From Lachnospiraceae bacterium (GTDB taxonomy: Bacteria; Bacillota; Clostridia; Lachnospirales; Lachnospiraceae), in assembly GCA_910575475.1 (NCBI GenBank), contig CAJTGD010000004.1, positions 124,001 through 188,000 on the forward strand: DNA of 64,000 nucleotides, written 5' to 3'. Shown here piece by piece: positions 33,818 through 43,122 of the stretch. Each line of letters starts with the position of its first letter. The stretch's first letter is position 1. A program made the translations under genes and the position numbers. The notes under the pieces were generated by a model. That model saw only the letters and a program-made list of their open reading frames with translations. It searched no databases and was not told the DNA's origin.

Positions 33818-34540
33818 ATGAGACGAAATAAGATGTTGGAGCAGTTAAAGGAACAGGTTTATGAGGCGAATATGCTTCTGCCGAAATACGGGCTTGTCAC
33901 GTTTACGTGGGGAAATGTCAGCGCCATTGACCGGGAATCCGGGCTGTTTGTCATCAAGCCCAGCGGTGTGGAGTATGACCGGCTTACCCCGGAGGATATG
34001 GTGGTGGTGGACCTGGAGGGCAATAAGGTAGAGGGAAAATATAATCCGTCCTCCGATACCCCGACGCACCGGATCCTGTATAACCGTTTTCCGGATGTGG
34101 GCGGGATCGTACATACCCATTCGTCCTGGGCAACAAGCTGGGCCCAGGCAGGGCGGGACATTCCCTGCTACGGGACGACCCATGCGGACTACATTTACGG
34201 GGAGGTTCCCTGTGTGCGCAACCTGACAAAGGAAGAGATCGAGGAAGCCTACGAGCTGAATACCGGGATTCTGATCGCCGACGAGTTTGAACGCAGGAAC
34301 AAGGACTATCTGGCGGTCCCGGCGGTGCTCTGCAAGAATCACGGGCCTTTTACCTGGGGGAAGGATGCCCATGAGGCGGTCCACAATGCGGTGGTGCTGG
34401 AGGAAGTGGCGAAGATGGCGTTCCGCTGCGAGCATCTCAACCCGGACATCGCTCCGGCGCCCCAGGAGCTGCAGGACAAGCATTATTACCGGAAGCATGG
34501 GGCGAACGCGTACTACGGACAGAGCGCGCAGCAGGTATAA
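33818..34540 (+). CDS. araD: L-ribulose-5-phosphate 4-epimerase
   Basis: 240 residues from ATG 33818 behind GGAAGGAGACG. Class II aldolase/epimerase fold: the zinc site is [11 protein letters not shown] plus the HGPFTWG loop, with GNVSAID and IKPSGVEYD as phosphate and substrate motifs. Converts L-ribulose 5-phosphate to D-xylulose 5-phosphate. Middle gene of the arabinose operon. Confidence 0.95.
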   Translation: MRRNKMLEQLKEQVYEANMLLPKYGLVTFTWGNVSAIDRESGLFVIKPSGVEYDRLTPEDMVVVDLEGNKVEGKYNPSSDTPTHRILYNRFPDVGGIVHTHSSWATSWAQAGRDIPCYGTTHADYIYGEVPCVRNLTKEEIEEAYELNTGILIADEFERRNKDYLAVPAVLCKNHGPFTWGKDAHEAVHNAVVLEEVAKMAFRCEHLNPDIAPAPQELQDKHYYRKHGANAYYGQSAQQV

Positions 34541-34593
34541 AACATAGAACTCACAGTATAGCAGATCATGATCATTCAGGAGGGAATTTTATC

Positions 34594-36090
34594 ATGGAAC
34601 AGAAAGCGTATCAATTTTGGTTTTGCACCGGTTCACAGGATCTTTACGGGGACGAATGCCTTGCCAACGTGGCGGAGCATTCCCGCATCATTGTAGATGC
34701 CCTCAACGCATCCGGCCGGCTGCCGTATGAGGTGGTGTGGAAGCCGACCCTGATCACAAATGAACTGATCCGTAAGACCTTCAACGAGGCCAATACGGAT
34801 GAAAACTGCGCCGGGGTCATTACCTGGATGCACACCTTTTCACCGTCCAAATCCTGGATCCTGGGGCTCCAGGAATACCGGAAGCCGTTGCTGCACCTGC
34901 ATACCCAGTTTAACCGGGAGATCCCCTATGACACCATTGATATGGATTTCATGAACGAGAACCAGTCCGCCCACGGGGACCGGGAGTACGGCCACATTTT
35001 CAGCCGCCTGGGCATGGAGCGGAAGGTGGTGGTCGGATTCTGGGATGAGGAAGAGGTCCAGAAAAAGATCGGCTCCTGGATGCGCACGGCAGTGGGCGTG
35101 ATCGAGAGCAGCCATGTGCGCGTCATGCGGATCGCGGACAATATGCGCAACGTGGCGGTGACCGAGGGAGACAAGGTAGAGGCCCAGATCAAATTCGGCT
35201 GGGAAGTGGACGCCTATCCGGTCAATGAGATCGTGGAAGCGGTGGATGCGGTTTCCCAGGCGGACATCCAGGCGCTTGTAGAGGAATATTACAGCAGATA
35301 CGAGATCCTTCTGGAAGGCAGGGAGGAAAAGGAATTCCGTGAGCATGTTGCAGTTCAGGCAGGGATCGAGATCGGATTTGAACGCTTTCTGAGAGAAAAG
35401 AATTACCAGGCCATTGTGACTCATTTCGGGGATCTGGGCGGACTCCGGCAGCTTCCCGGCCTGGCCATCCAGCGGCTGATGGAAAAGGGCTACGGCTTCG
35501 GCGCGGAGGGAGACTGGAAGACGGCTGCCATGGTGCGCATCATGAAGATCATGACCCAGGGCATGAAGGACGCCAAGGGAACCTCTTTCATGGAGGATTA
35601 TACCTACAATCTGGTTCCGGGAAAGGAAGGCATCCTGCAGGCCCATATGCTGGAGGTCTGCCCGAGCATCGCGGAGGGCCCCATCAGCATTAAGGAACAG
35701 CCGCTGTCCATGGGTGACCGGGAAGATCCGGCGCGTCTCGTATTTACCGCAAAGACAGGCCCTGCGGTGGCAGCCTCGCTGATCGACCTGGGAGACCGGT
35801 TCCGCCTCATCATCAACGATGTGGATTGTAAGAAGGTAGAAAAGCCGATGCCCAAGCTTCCGGTAGCGACTGCCTTCTGGACACCCCAGCCGAACCTTAA
35901 GACCGGGGCGGAGGCGTGGATCCTGGCGGGAGGCGCGCACCACACGGCATTTTCCTTCGACCTGACGGCAGAGCAGATGGGTGACTGGGCGGATGCCATG
36001 GGAATCGAAGCAGTCTATATTGACAAGGATACAACGATCCGCCAGTTCAAGAATGAACTGCGGTGGAACGCGTTGGCATATCGGAAATAG
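34594..36090 (+). CDS. araA: L-arabinose isomerase
   Basis: 498 residues, full length. Interconverts L-arabinose and L-ribulose with Mn2+. Begins QFWFCTGSQDLYG as the family does; WMHTFSPSKSWI, HLHTQFNREIPYD and the metal-binding GEGDWK-like GAEGDWKTAAMVR region are present, as is GGAHHTAFS near the end. Ribosome site AGGAGGG. Last gene of the kinase-araD-araA operon, ends before a terminator. Confidence 0.97.
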   Translation: MEQKAYQFWFCTGSQDLYGDECLANVAEHSRIIVDALNASGRLPYEVVWKPTLITNELIRKTFNEANTDENCAGVITWMHTFSPSKSWILGLQEYRKPLLHLHTQFNREIPYDTIDMDFMNENQSAHGDREYGHIFSRLGMERKVVVGFWDEEEVQKKIGSWMRTAVGVIESSHVRVMRIADNMRNVAVTEGDKVEAQIKFGWEVDAYPVNEIVEAVDAVSQADIQALVEEYYSRYEILLEGREEKEFREHVAVQAGIEIGFERFLREKNYQAIVTHFGDLGGLRQLPGLAIQRLMEKGYGFGAEGDWKTAAMVRIMKIMTQGMKDAKGTSFMEDYTYNLVPGKEGILQAHMLEVCPSIAEGPISIKEQPLSMGDREDPARLVFTAKTGPAVAASLIDLGDRFRLIINDVDCKKVEKPMPKLPVATAFWTPQPNLKTGAEAWILAGGAHHTAFSFDLTAEQMGDWADAMGIEAVYIDKDTTIRQFKNELRWNALAYRK

Positions 36091-36118
36091 CAACAGGCAT
36101 GATTATCTTTGAAAAAAG

Positions 36119-36182
36119 CTGTCAGCAACAGTCACTTCCATGTACCAGGCATATGGAAGGATCGGTGCTGTCAGTTTTTTTT
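36119..36182 (+). terminator. Terminator of the arabinose operon
   Basis: CTGTCAGCA (36119-36127) pairs with TGCTGTCAG (36166-36174) with one mismatch; inside, CTTCCAT (36135-36141) pairs with ATGGAAG (36153-36159). Eight T follow. Confidence 0.75.
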
Positions 36183-36265
36183 CAGGGGGATGGATGCGGT
36201 TCTGACTATGGTGATTTTTTCAGATTTTTGTTCGAAATGTTCTGTAATTTTGTGAGTTTTCCTTA

Positions 36266-36294
36266 TTGAATATCCGTTTCTTCTTTCATATAAT
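36266..36294 (+). promoter_or_regulatory. Promoter of the MATE exporter gene
   Basis: TTGAAT (36266-36271) and a perfect TATAAT (36289-36294), 17 bases apart, about 100 bases before the start codon. Confidence 0.65.
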
Positions 36295-36391
36295 AGAACC
36301 CGTGCAATTTTTTTGAAGGAAAAAAGATGTGCAGAGTCTAATGTCTGAACAACAAAAGGATTCCGCGCGTTATATGAAAAGGAGGATGGCT

Positions 36392-37825
36392 ATGAAAACA
36401 TTGCAGCAAGACATGACGACAGGAAATCCGGCAAAAACGATTTTGAACTTTACATTTCCTATTTTTATCGGAAATGTATTTCAGCAGTTTTATAATATGG
36501 CGGACACGATCATCGTAGGAAAGTTCGTAGGGACGAAGGCCCTGGCGGCGGTGGGAAGCACAGGTACGATCATGTTTCTGATCATTGGGTTTGTGCTGGG
36601 CATGACCGCAGGGTTTACGGTGCTGACGGCCCAGAAGTTCGGCGCCGGGGATATGAAGGCCATGCGCCAGACGGTAGGCGGCGCGGCGGTTCTTTCCGTG
36701 CTGGTGTCGGTCGTGCTGACAGTGCTGAGCATGGCATTTATGAAGCCGCTGCTCAGGTTCATGCAGACACCCTCCGATATTTTTGCAGATGCATATGCCT
36801 ATATCATGATCATCTGCGCAGGGATTTTTGCGCAGATGCTGTATAACCTTCTGGCATGTGTTCTGCGTGCCCTTGGAAACAGCCGGATCCCGCTGTATTT
36901 CCTGATCCTGTCCGCGATCCTGAATATCGGGCTGGATCTGCTGCTGATCGTGGGCTTCGGGCTGGGAGCAGCCGGGGCAGCTTATGCGACGGTGGCGGCC
37001 CAGGGCGTATCCGGGCTGCTCTGCCTGCTTTATATTGTGAAGAAGGTTCCGCTTCTGCATCTGGAGAAGGAGGACTGGAGACCCAGGTCCTCCTTGCTGA
37101 AAATGCAGCTGGGTGTAGGATTTCCCATGGCGCTGCAGTATTCCATTACGGCAGTAGGGACCATGATGGTACAGACTTCATTGAATATGCTGGGTTCCAC
37201 CGCGGTAGCGGCATTTACGGCGGCAAGCAAGATCGAGCAGGTGGTGACCCAGGCTTATGTGGCTCTGGGAACGACGATGGCGACCTACTGCGCGCAGAAC
37301 ATCGGCGCAGGCAAGGTGCTCCGGATCCGCAAGGGATTCCGGGCGGCGACGCTGATCTCCGCAGTGTATTCCGTGGTGGTCGGGGCATGGATCCTGACCG
37401 GAGGAAAGTATATGACCTATCTGTTCCTGTCGGAAAATGTGACAGAGGTGCTGGGGCTGGTGGGAATCTATCTGAGATGTGCCGGGATCTTTTTCATTCC
37501 GCTGGCGGTGGTCAATATTTACCGGAACGGAATCCAGGGCATGGGATATGGCCTGCTGCCCATGACGGCAGGGATCGTAGAGCTTGCCGCAAGAGGGATC
37601 ACCGCCTGGATCGCTTCCGGGCAGAGGAGTTACGCGGGAGTCTGCTTCGCGGGACCGGCAGCCTGGGTGAGCGCGGGCCTGCTGCTGATCGGGATGTACT
37701 GGTATATCATGAAGCATGATATGAAGAAGTTCATGGCATTGCATCCACAGCAGGAGGAAGAGCAGACGGAAGTGAAAAAGCACAGGAAACAGAAAAAGGG
37801 CAGGAAGCTGCCAGCATGCTATTAA
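36392..37825 (+). CDS. MATE family efflux transporter
   Basis: 477 residues from ATG 36392 behind AAGGAGGATGG; the frame upstream is not similar to the family. Twelve membrane segments in two six-helix halves. FNFTFPIFIGNVFQQFYNMADTIIVGKF-like start with the conserved Asn/Pro/Gln and Asp, and the matching second half from LLKMQLGVGFPMALQYS. Exports organic cations or drugs in exchange for Na+ or H+. The tail is Lys/Arg/Gln-rich. Has its own promoter and terminator. Confidence 0.92.
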   Translation: MKTLQQDMTTGNPAKTILNFTFPIFIGNVFQQFYNMADTIIVGKFVGTKALAAVGSTGTIMFLIIGFVLGMTAGFTVLTAQKFGAGDMKAMRQTVGGAAVLSVLVSVVLTVLSMAFMKPLLRFMQTPSDIFADAYAYIMIICAGIFAQMLYNLLACVLRALGNSRIPLYFLILSAILNIGLDLLLIVGFGLGAAGAAYATVAAQGVSGLLCLLYIVKKVPLLHLEKEDWRPRSSLLKMQLGVGFPMALQYSITAVGTMMVQTSLNMLGSTAVAAFTAASKIEQVVTQAYVALGTTMATYCAQNIGAGKVLRIRKGFRAATLISAVYSVVVGAWILTGGKYMTYLFLSENVTEVLGLVGIYLRCAGIFFIPLAVVNIYRNGIQGMGYGLLPMTAGIVELAARGITAWIASGQRSYAGVCFAGPAAWVSAGLLLIGMYWYIMKHDMKKFMALHPQQEEEQTEVKKHRKQKKGRKLPACY

Positions 37826-37833
37826 AATAAAAG

Positions 37834-37879
37834 GCTGCCGCGGCAGGGAGATCTGGCTCTCTGGCGCGGCAGCTTTTTT
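37834..37879 (+). terminator. Terminator of the MATE exporter gene
   Basis: GCTGCCGCG (37834-37842) pairs perfectly with CGCGGCAGC (37865-37873), followed by six T. Its A-rich left side could also serve the convergent deacetylase gene. Confidence 0.9.
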
Positions 37880-37892
37880 GTATCAGCCACAG

Positions 37893-38762
37893 CTATGATC
37901 CGATCTGATCCAGCGAACGGAAGGTATATCCCATCTCTTCCCATTTGGTGAGAAGCTCATCCAGGATCTGGGCGTTGGTCGAGGAGGTGCTGTGGAGCAG
38001 CACGACGGCGCCCGGATGGATCCGGCCGAGCAGCTTTTCAAAGGCTTCCTCCTTGGACGGCTGCTGATCCTGATACCAGTCTACATAGGCCAGGCTCCAG
38101 AAAAAGGTCTGATATCCGAGATCCTTTGCCATCTGCAGGTTGCTCTCGCTGTATTTCCCCTGGGGAGGGCGGTAGAATTTTACCATCGGTTCCCCTGTGA
38201 CCTCCTGGTACGCATCCTCCACATCCTTCAATTCTTTTTCAAAAGCCTCTTTGGACGCGATCTGCGACATATCGGGATGATGATATGTATGGTTTCCGAC
38301 GGTGTGCCCCTCCTGGACCATCCGCTTGATCAGGTCCTGGTTGGAGGTGATATAGGTTCCCACCACAAAAAATGTGGCCGGGGCGCTGTGCTTTTTCAGG
38401 GCGTCCAGTATGGCCGGGGTATTTCCGTTTTCAAATCCGGCGTCGAAGGTGAGATAGAGGACCTTATCCTGGGTAATGTCCGCATAATAAGCATTGTATT
38501 TTTTCAATTCCTCCGCGCTGGCGTTGGCCACAGGCGGCTGCCCGTCCTGCTGGAAGCTCAAACCCCAGTTCCCCTCGGAAGCCTCGGCTACATGGCTCTG
38601 GGCTATGGTTTCCAGGGCGGTTTTCTGTGTAAAATGCTCCTGCAGCCGGGCCGTAAAATGTCCGGCAAGGAACGCTGCGGCAAAGAGCAGGAACAGCTTC
38701 CCGATGTAGAGGAGCAATGCTTTGGTTTTCGGATCGAGGGCATCCTCATTTCTGACATTCAT
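37893..38762 (-). CDS. Membrane-anchored polysaccharide deacetylase (PdaA-like)
   Basis: 289 residues. One N-terminal membrane segment (about 16-36), then a linker, then the NodB domain. NodB motifs: TFDAGFENG (the catalytic and metal Asp; in the PdaA group the second position is Ala), HTYHHPD (metal His pair), FYRPPQGKYS, and LLHSTSSTNA with the catalytic His. The FDAG pattern and the N-terminal extension fit PdaA-type enzymes that deacetylate MurNAc in cortex or peptidoglycan. Last gene of a minus-strand run but separated from aroE by 235 bases. Confidence 0.88.
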   Translation of the reverse strand: MNVRNEDALDPKTKALLLYIGKLFLLFAAAFLAGHFTARLQEHFTQKTALETIAQSHVAEASEGNWGLSFQQDGQPPVANASAEELKKYNAYYADITQDKVLYLTFDAGFENGNTPAILDALKKHSAPATFFVVGTYITSNQDLIKRMVQEGHTVGNHTYHHPDMSQIASKEAFEKELKDVEDAYQEVTGEPMVKFYRPPQGKYSESNLQMAKDLGYQTFFWSLAYVDWYQDQQPSKEEAFEKLLGRIHPGAVVLLHSTSSTNAQILDELLTKWEEMGYTFRSLDQIGS

Positions 38763-38922
38763 AAATAGTTCCTGTATTCATTTTTTACTCTATTCTATTC
38801 TCGGGCGGGGGAAAGTATGTGTATAGGGGGGAAGAGAACGGCAGACCTCAGACCCGTCTGCTGCGCAGCCTATCCGCTGCCATAGGCAGCTCCTGTCTGA
38901 GGTTTACGGGCATTCGCCCGAT

Positions 38923-38983
38923 AGTATAAGAAAAAGACAGCCTTTAGCAAGTAAACTTGCACAGTCTGTCTTTTTCTTATACT
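38923..38983. repeat. Long two-tiered palindrome, second example
   Basis: AGTATAAGAAAAAGACAG (38923-38940) is perfectly complementary to 38966-38983. The 25-base loop holds GCAAG-TAAA-CTTGC (38947-38960). The stem sequence differs from the element at 27,315-27,390 but length, loop size and the CAAG/CTTG inner hairpin agree. It lies just behind the 3' end of the shikimate dehydrogenase gene and could work as its terminator. Confidence 0.8.
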
Positions 38984-38997
38984 GCCGTTCTCAAAGC

Positions 38998-39861
38998 TTA
39001 CGAAAAGTATTTTTCTTTGATGAGGGGGATGGGCATCTCCTGTCCGGTCCACAGGCGGAAGGCTTCCGCGCCCTGGTACATCAGCATATACAGCCCGTTG
39101 AAGGTCCGGCATCCGGCTTCACGGGCGGTCCGAAGCAGCAGGGTCTCCCTGGGATTGTAGATGACGTCGGATACCACCAGATCTTTGCGGAACATGGAAG
39201 GATCTGTGATAATGGACCGGTCTGCGGCCGGAGCCATGCCGACGGAGGTTCCGTTGGTCAGGATGTAACTGTCGCTGATCTCACGGCGCAGAATGGATTC
39301 GTCGTCAAAATCATAGAGACGGACTTTACAGTCTGTGCGCTCGTTTAACTGATTCACAATCTTTTCTGCCCGGGGATAAAATGCATCGTGGATGCTGAAC
39401 ACGGAAATCTCGGAAAGTCCGTCCAGCGCTGCCTGCACCAAAATGGCAGTGGCGGCGCCGCCTGCTCCCATCAAGGTCATTTTTTTCCTGATCAGGTCGT
39501 GGCCGGCATCTCTGGCCGCCTGCATATATCCGATCCCGTCTGTGGTATATCCGGTGAGTACACCGTCCTCATTGACTACGGTGTTCACCGCGCCGGAGAT
39601 CTCAGCGGCAGGGGACAGCCTGTCGCAGAGCGTACACATCAGGTTCTTGTCCGGCATGGTCAGGTTGAAACCGCGGACATTCAGGGCGCGCAGCCCTTCG
39701 ACCGCGGTTTCCAACTTGTCCGTGCCTACGTCAAAGGCAAGATAGACATAATCCAGCCCGAGCTGTTCAAATGCTTCATTGTGCATCATCGGAGAGATGC
39801 TGTGTGCGACCGGACTTCCCAAAAGCCCGGTCAATCCGGTGTGTCCTGTGATCTGTTTCAT
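38998..39861 (-). CDS. Shikimate/quinate dehydrogenase, YdiB-like
   Basis: 287 residues. Substrate domain: GSPVAHSISPMMHNEAF and the catalytic Lys in FNLTMPDKNLM; a Rossmann domain with GAGGAATA follows and then FNGLYMLMYQGAEAFRLWTG. The second domain resembles YdiB more than AroE, for example NERTDCKV and HDAFYPRAEKI, which implies NAD use and possibly quinate as well as shikimate. AroE has H-K where this has D-K. It lies 42 bases after carbamate kinase, not with other shikimate pathway genes, so a catabolic role is possible. Confidence 0.88.
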   Translation of the reverse strand: MKQITGHTGLTGLLGSPVAHSISPMMHNEAFEQLGLDYVYLAFDVGTDKLETAVEGLRALNVRGFNLTMPDKNLMCTLCDRLSPAAEISGAVNTVVNEDGVLTGYTTDGIGYMQAARDAGHDLIRKKMTLMGAGGAATAILVQAALDGLSEISVFSIHDAFYPRAEKIVNQLNERTDCKVRLYDFDDESILRREISDSYILTNGTSVGMAPAADRSIITDPSMFRKDLVVSDVIYNPRETLLLRTAREAGCRTFNGLYMLMYQGAEAFRLWTGQEMPIPLIKEKYFS

Positions 39862-39903
39862 AGTCTTAAACTCCTTTTGTTGTAAATATTCAGCACAGTA
39901 TAT

Positions 39904-40833
39904 CTATCGGATCAGGGTTCCGGCCTTGCCGTGAACACCTTCTTTTACCTTGTCAAAGGATGTGATCAATGCGCTTCGGCCTTCTCCTTTTTCAATAAAT
40001 TCAACGGAGGCCCGGAACTTCGGATACATATTGTAGATACCGAAGTGCCCCTGTTCCATATATTCCTTTGCCTCACTGACCGTGATCTCTCCAAGCTTGA
40101 TCTCATTTTCCTGCCCGAAATTGATGCATACCTGCTCCACACTTGTCAAAATGATCAGGATATCGGCGCCCACGCCCTCCGCAAGCTTTCCGGCTGCAAG
40201 ATCCTTTTCAATGACCGCGCTGGCCCCTCTTAAATGGTTGTCCTGCTTCATAACCGGAATTCCGCCGCCGCCGCAGGCGATGACAAGCTGGTCTGCATCC
40301 AGCAGGGCTTTGACGGCATCCAGTTCCACGATCTCTACCGGATTGGGGGCGGATACGACCCTGCGGAAGCCTTTGCCGGGTTCTTCAATGATATAGTTTC
40401 CTTTTTTGCGCTCCTCATTGGCCTCCTGGACAGACATATACCGTCCCAGAACCTTGGTGGGGGTGTAGAATGCCTCATCATAAGGATCCACGATGACCTG
40501 GGTCAGAATGGTGCTGACCGTGCGGTAGATCCCCCGGTTCAGCAGCTCTTCCCGGATCCCGTTCTGCAGGTCATATCCGATATAGCCCTGGCTCATGGCA
40601 GAGCAAACAGACATGGGGGCTGCCGTGTAGTCCGGATGCGCCTTCCCAAATTCATTCATGGCAGTGTGGATCATGCCGACCTGGGGAGCGTTGCTGTGTG
40701 TGATCGCGATCTGATAGCCTTCCTCCAGAAGATCAGCGATGGATTTTGCGGTTTTCTTTACGGCCACCATCTGTTCCGGGAGCGTAGTGCCCAGAGCACG
40801 GTGTCCAAGTGCGATGACTGCTCGTTTTTTCAT
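39904..40833 (-). CDS. arcC: Carbamate kinase, divergent form
   Basis: 309 residues from ATG 40833, where the family N terminus begins. Amino acid kinase fold that makes ATP from carbamoyl phosphate. Family blocks: THSNAPQVG (usually THGNGPQVG), SQGYIGYDLQNGI, TQVIVDPYDEAF, the ACGGGGIPV loop, EKDLAAGKLAEGVGAD and VCINFG. Odd: the first phosphate loop reads ALGHRALG instead of ALGGNAL, so the usual Gly-Asn is replaced by His-Arg. The ribosome site is poor. Partner genes of arginine deimination are absent, so it may serve another carbamoyl phosphate-yielding pathway. Confidence 0.9.
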   Translation of the reverse strand: MKKRAVIALGHRALGTTLPEQMVAVKKTAKSIADLLEEGYQIAITHSNAPQVGMIHTAMNEFGKAHPDYTAAPMSVCSAMSQGYIGYDLQNGIREELLNRGIYRTVSTILTQVIVDPYDEAFYTPTKVLGRYMSVQEANEERKKGNYIIEEPGKGFRRVVSAPNPVEIVELDAVKALLDADQLVIACGGGGIPVMKQDNHLRGASAVIEKDLAAGKLAEGVGADILIILTSVEQVCINFGQENEIKLGEITVSEAKEYMEQGHFGIYNMYPKFRASVEFIEKGEGRSALITSFDKVKEGVHGKAGTLIR

Positions 40834-40948
40834 ATTCTGTACCAAGCCTTTCTGTATAAAATGATGCCAACAGTACGGTTTTCGCGAATGAATGAGCAGA
40901 TTGGAGGCTCCCTGGAGCATCCAGCCGTACCGTTGGAAATGCTGTGTG

Positions 40949-41680
40949 TCAGATCATCCCTCCGTCCAGCCCAATGATCTGTCCGGTCAGATAAGGGTGA
41001 TTTTCCGCCAGGTCAAAGACCAGATCCGCTGTTTCCTCCGGCGTTCCGAACCTTCCGGCCGGAACCTCATCCATCAAGGCTCTGCGCTCTTCCTCGGAGA
41101 AGCCGGAATTCATGTCGGTGTCAATGACTCCGCAGGCAATGGCATTGACCTGGATATTGCTCGGCGCCAGCTCCTTTGCCAGAGCCATGGTCAGCCCGTT
41201 CAGCCCGGCCTTGGAGGCGGAGTAGGCAGCCTCACAGGAGGCGCCGACTCTTCCCCACATGGAAGAAATATTGATGATCTTTCCACTTTTTTGGGAGATC
41301 ATGTAGGGGAGGGCGGCACGGGAACAGTAAAAAGCGGAAGACAGGTTCGAATGCAGGATCTCTTCCCAATCCTGGTCTGTCATATCTGTGAGAAGCCCGA
41401 TATAGGAGATCCCGGCATTGTTCACCAGGACATCCGGTCCGTCGCAGATCTTGCGCATTCTGGAAAACATCCGCGCTACATCGGCAGAATTGCCGGCATC
41501 TCCAGGTACGGCCTCGCAAAAATATCCGTCGGCAAGTAACTGCTTTTTGAGATCATATAATGCTGTGACGGACTGTTTACAATTGATAAATACAAAATAT
41601 CCGGCCCGGGCGAAACGAAATGCACAGGCCCGGCCGATACCGCGGGATGCGCCGGTGATCAATATGGATCTTTTTCCCAT
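40949..41680 (-). CDS. SDR family oxidoreductase (FabG/YmfI-like)
   Basis: 243 residues from ATG 41680, with AAGGAGTAAC before it. Classical short-chain reductase: TGASRGIGRACA for NAD(P), NNAG, catalytic Ser in INISSMWG, and YSASK with Tyr and Lys. It resembles 3-oxoacyl-ACP reductase and YmfI, which reduces the EF-P lysine modification in Bacillus. No fatty acid synthesis genes are near, which weakens the FabG reading. First gene of the minus-strand run with arcC, 115 bases apart. Confidence 0.85.
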   Translation of the reverse strand: MGKRSILITGASRGIGRACAFRFARAGYFVFINCKQSVTALYDLKKQLLADGYFCEAVPGDAGNSADVARMFSRMRKICDGPDVLVNNAGISYIGLLTDMTDQDWEEILHSNLSSAFYCSRAALPYMISQKSGKIINISSMWGRVGASCEAAYSASKAGLNGLTMALAKELAPSNIQVNAIACGVIDTDMNSGFSEEERRALMDEVPAGRFGTPEETADLVFDLAENHPYLTGQIIGLDGGMI

Positions 41681-41923
41681 GTTACTCCTTTGCTCTAAAT
41701 CATTACATGAAATAAGAAAGCTGTGTGATTCATTTCTTATCATACCACTGTTCTGTGTAAATATCTATCAGTTTTTCAACCATTTTGAAGAAGGGATATA
41801 CCCGGGCTTTCCTTTTTTGATCTCATCTGATAGAATGTGGTTAGGCTCTGCAGGCTTCCTGTACACGGAGAAAGCCGAGCATTGCGGCAAAAAACCGATT
41901 CTAACAGACTAGGGGATGTTTTT

Positions 41924-42393
41924 TTGAACACACAGGAAGAAAATCTACAATTGATCAGAGGAGAGGCATTGTCCTACCGGCAGCAGGTCCGGCTGGTGAT
42001 CCGTCTGAGCGTCCCGGCGATCCTGGCGGAGATCAGCTCCATCGTGATGCAGTATATCGATGCGGCAATGGTAGGAAGCCTGGGAAAGGATGCGACGGCG
42101 TCCATCGGGCTTGTGACCAGTACCACCTGGTTTGTAGGAGGCTTATGCATCAGTGCGGCCATGGGCTTTTCTGTACAGGCGGCACAGAATATCGGGGCAA
42201 AGGAAGAAGCAGCGGCCAGAGATGTGCTGCGGCAGTCTTTGCTTGCATGTGGGGGATCCGGATCACCATGGCGGCATTTCTGGCGCCCCGCATCGGGCTG
42301 ACCGGGGTATGGATCGCCATGTGCGCGGAGCTTTGCATACGGGGAATCTTGTTTCTGATTCGGCTGTTCCGGGAAAAATGGCTGGAGGTATGA
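41924..42393 (+). pseudogene. MATE transporter gene with large internal deletion
   Basis: From TTG 41924 (AGGGGAT before it) the frame gives the first 105 residues of a MATE protein: LVIRLSVPAILAEISSIVMQYIDAAMVG and GFSVQAAQNIGAKEEAAARDVL. At about 42,235-42,262 it changes frame and resumes as the family C terminus (MWGIRITMAAFLAPRIGLTGVW and beyond) ending at 42,393. A normal MATE protein has about 450 residues; some 300 codons are missing. No insertion is left at the junction. The gene is not functional as a transporter. Confidence 0.85.
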
Positions 42394-42394
42394 T

Positions 42395-43066
42395 ATGGAC
42401 AAAAAAACAATCTTGATCATCGAAGATGATACGGATCTCCAGGACGGCTTAAGCTTTTCCCTGCAGTCCGAGGGGTATCAGACCAGGGCCGCGTCCACTG
42501 TAAAAGAGGGACTGCGGATTTTTCACGACCAGGGATGCGATCTGCTCCTGTTAGACTGCAACCTGCCGGACGGCAACGGATTTGACCTGTGCGCCCGGAT
42601 TAAAGGGGAACTCGATATCCCCATTTTCATGCTTACCGCAAGGGACACGGAGATGGACGAGGTGAAGGCGCTGGAGACCGGCATGGACGACTTTATGAGC
42701 AAGCCCTTTTCCCTCGCGGTCCTGAAGGCAAGGATCAAAAAGCTTCTGCGCAGGGACACGCTGCAGGTTCCGCTCTGTTCCGGCGACATCCGGATCGACC
42801 GGAATACCTGCAAGGTCTATAAAAATCAGACGGAGATCCACTGCAGCAAGACCGAATACCAGCTTTTGCTCTATTTCGTAGAGCATGCGGGGCGTGTCCT
42901 TTCCAAGGAGCAGATTCTGGATTCTGTCTGGGACAGCCAGGGAAACTATGTGGACGAGAACACGGTTTCCGTGAACATCCGCAGGCTTCGGAGCAAGCTC
43001 GAGGATGACCCGAAGCATCCGGAGCACCTGGTCAATGTGTATGGAATCGGATATATCTGGAAATAA
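42395..43066 (+). CDS. OmpR-family response regulator
   Basis: 223 residues. Receiver domain with acidic pocket IIEDD, phospho-acceptor Asp in LLLLDCNLP, Thr in MLTARD and Lys in MSKPFS. The C-terminal winged helix contains KTEYQLLLYFVEHAGRVLSKEQIL and ENTVSVNIRRLRSKL. Start 2 bases after the stop of the MATE remnant. With the kinase and ABC ATPase that follow it forms an operon of the type that senses and resists peptide antibiotics. Confidence 0.93.
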   Translation: MDKKTILIIEDDTDLQDGLSFSLQSEGYQTRAASTVKEGLRIFHDQGCDLLLLDCNLPDGNGFDLCARIKGELDIPIFMLTARDTEMDEVKALETGMDDFMSKPFSLAVLKARIKKLLRRDTLQVPLCSGDIRIDRNTCKVYKNQTEIHCSKTEYQLLLYFVEHAGRVLSKEQILDSVWDSQGNYVDENTVSVNIRRLRSKLEDDPKHPEHLVNVYGIGYIWK

Positions 43067-43122
43067 CTTGTGCGGCTGCGCAGGATATTTCCACACAGTT
43101 CCCTGGAAGGAAGTGTAGAAAA

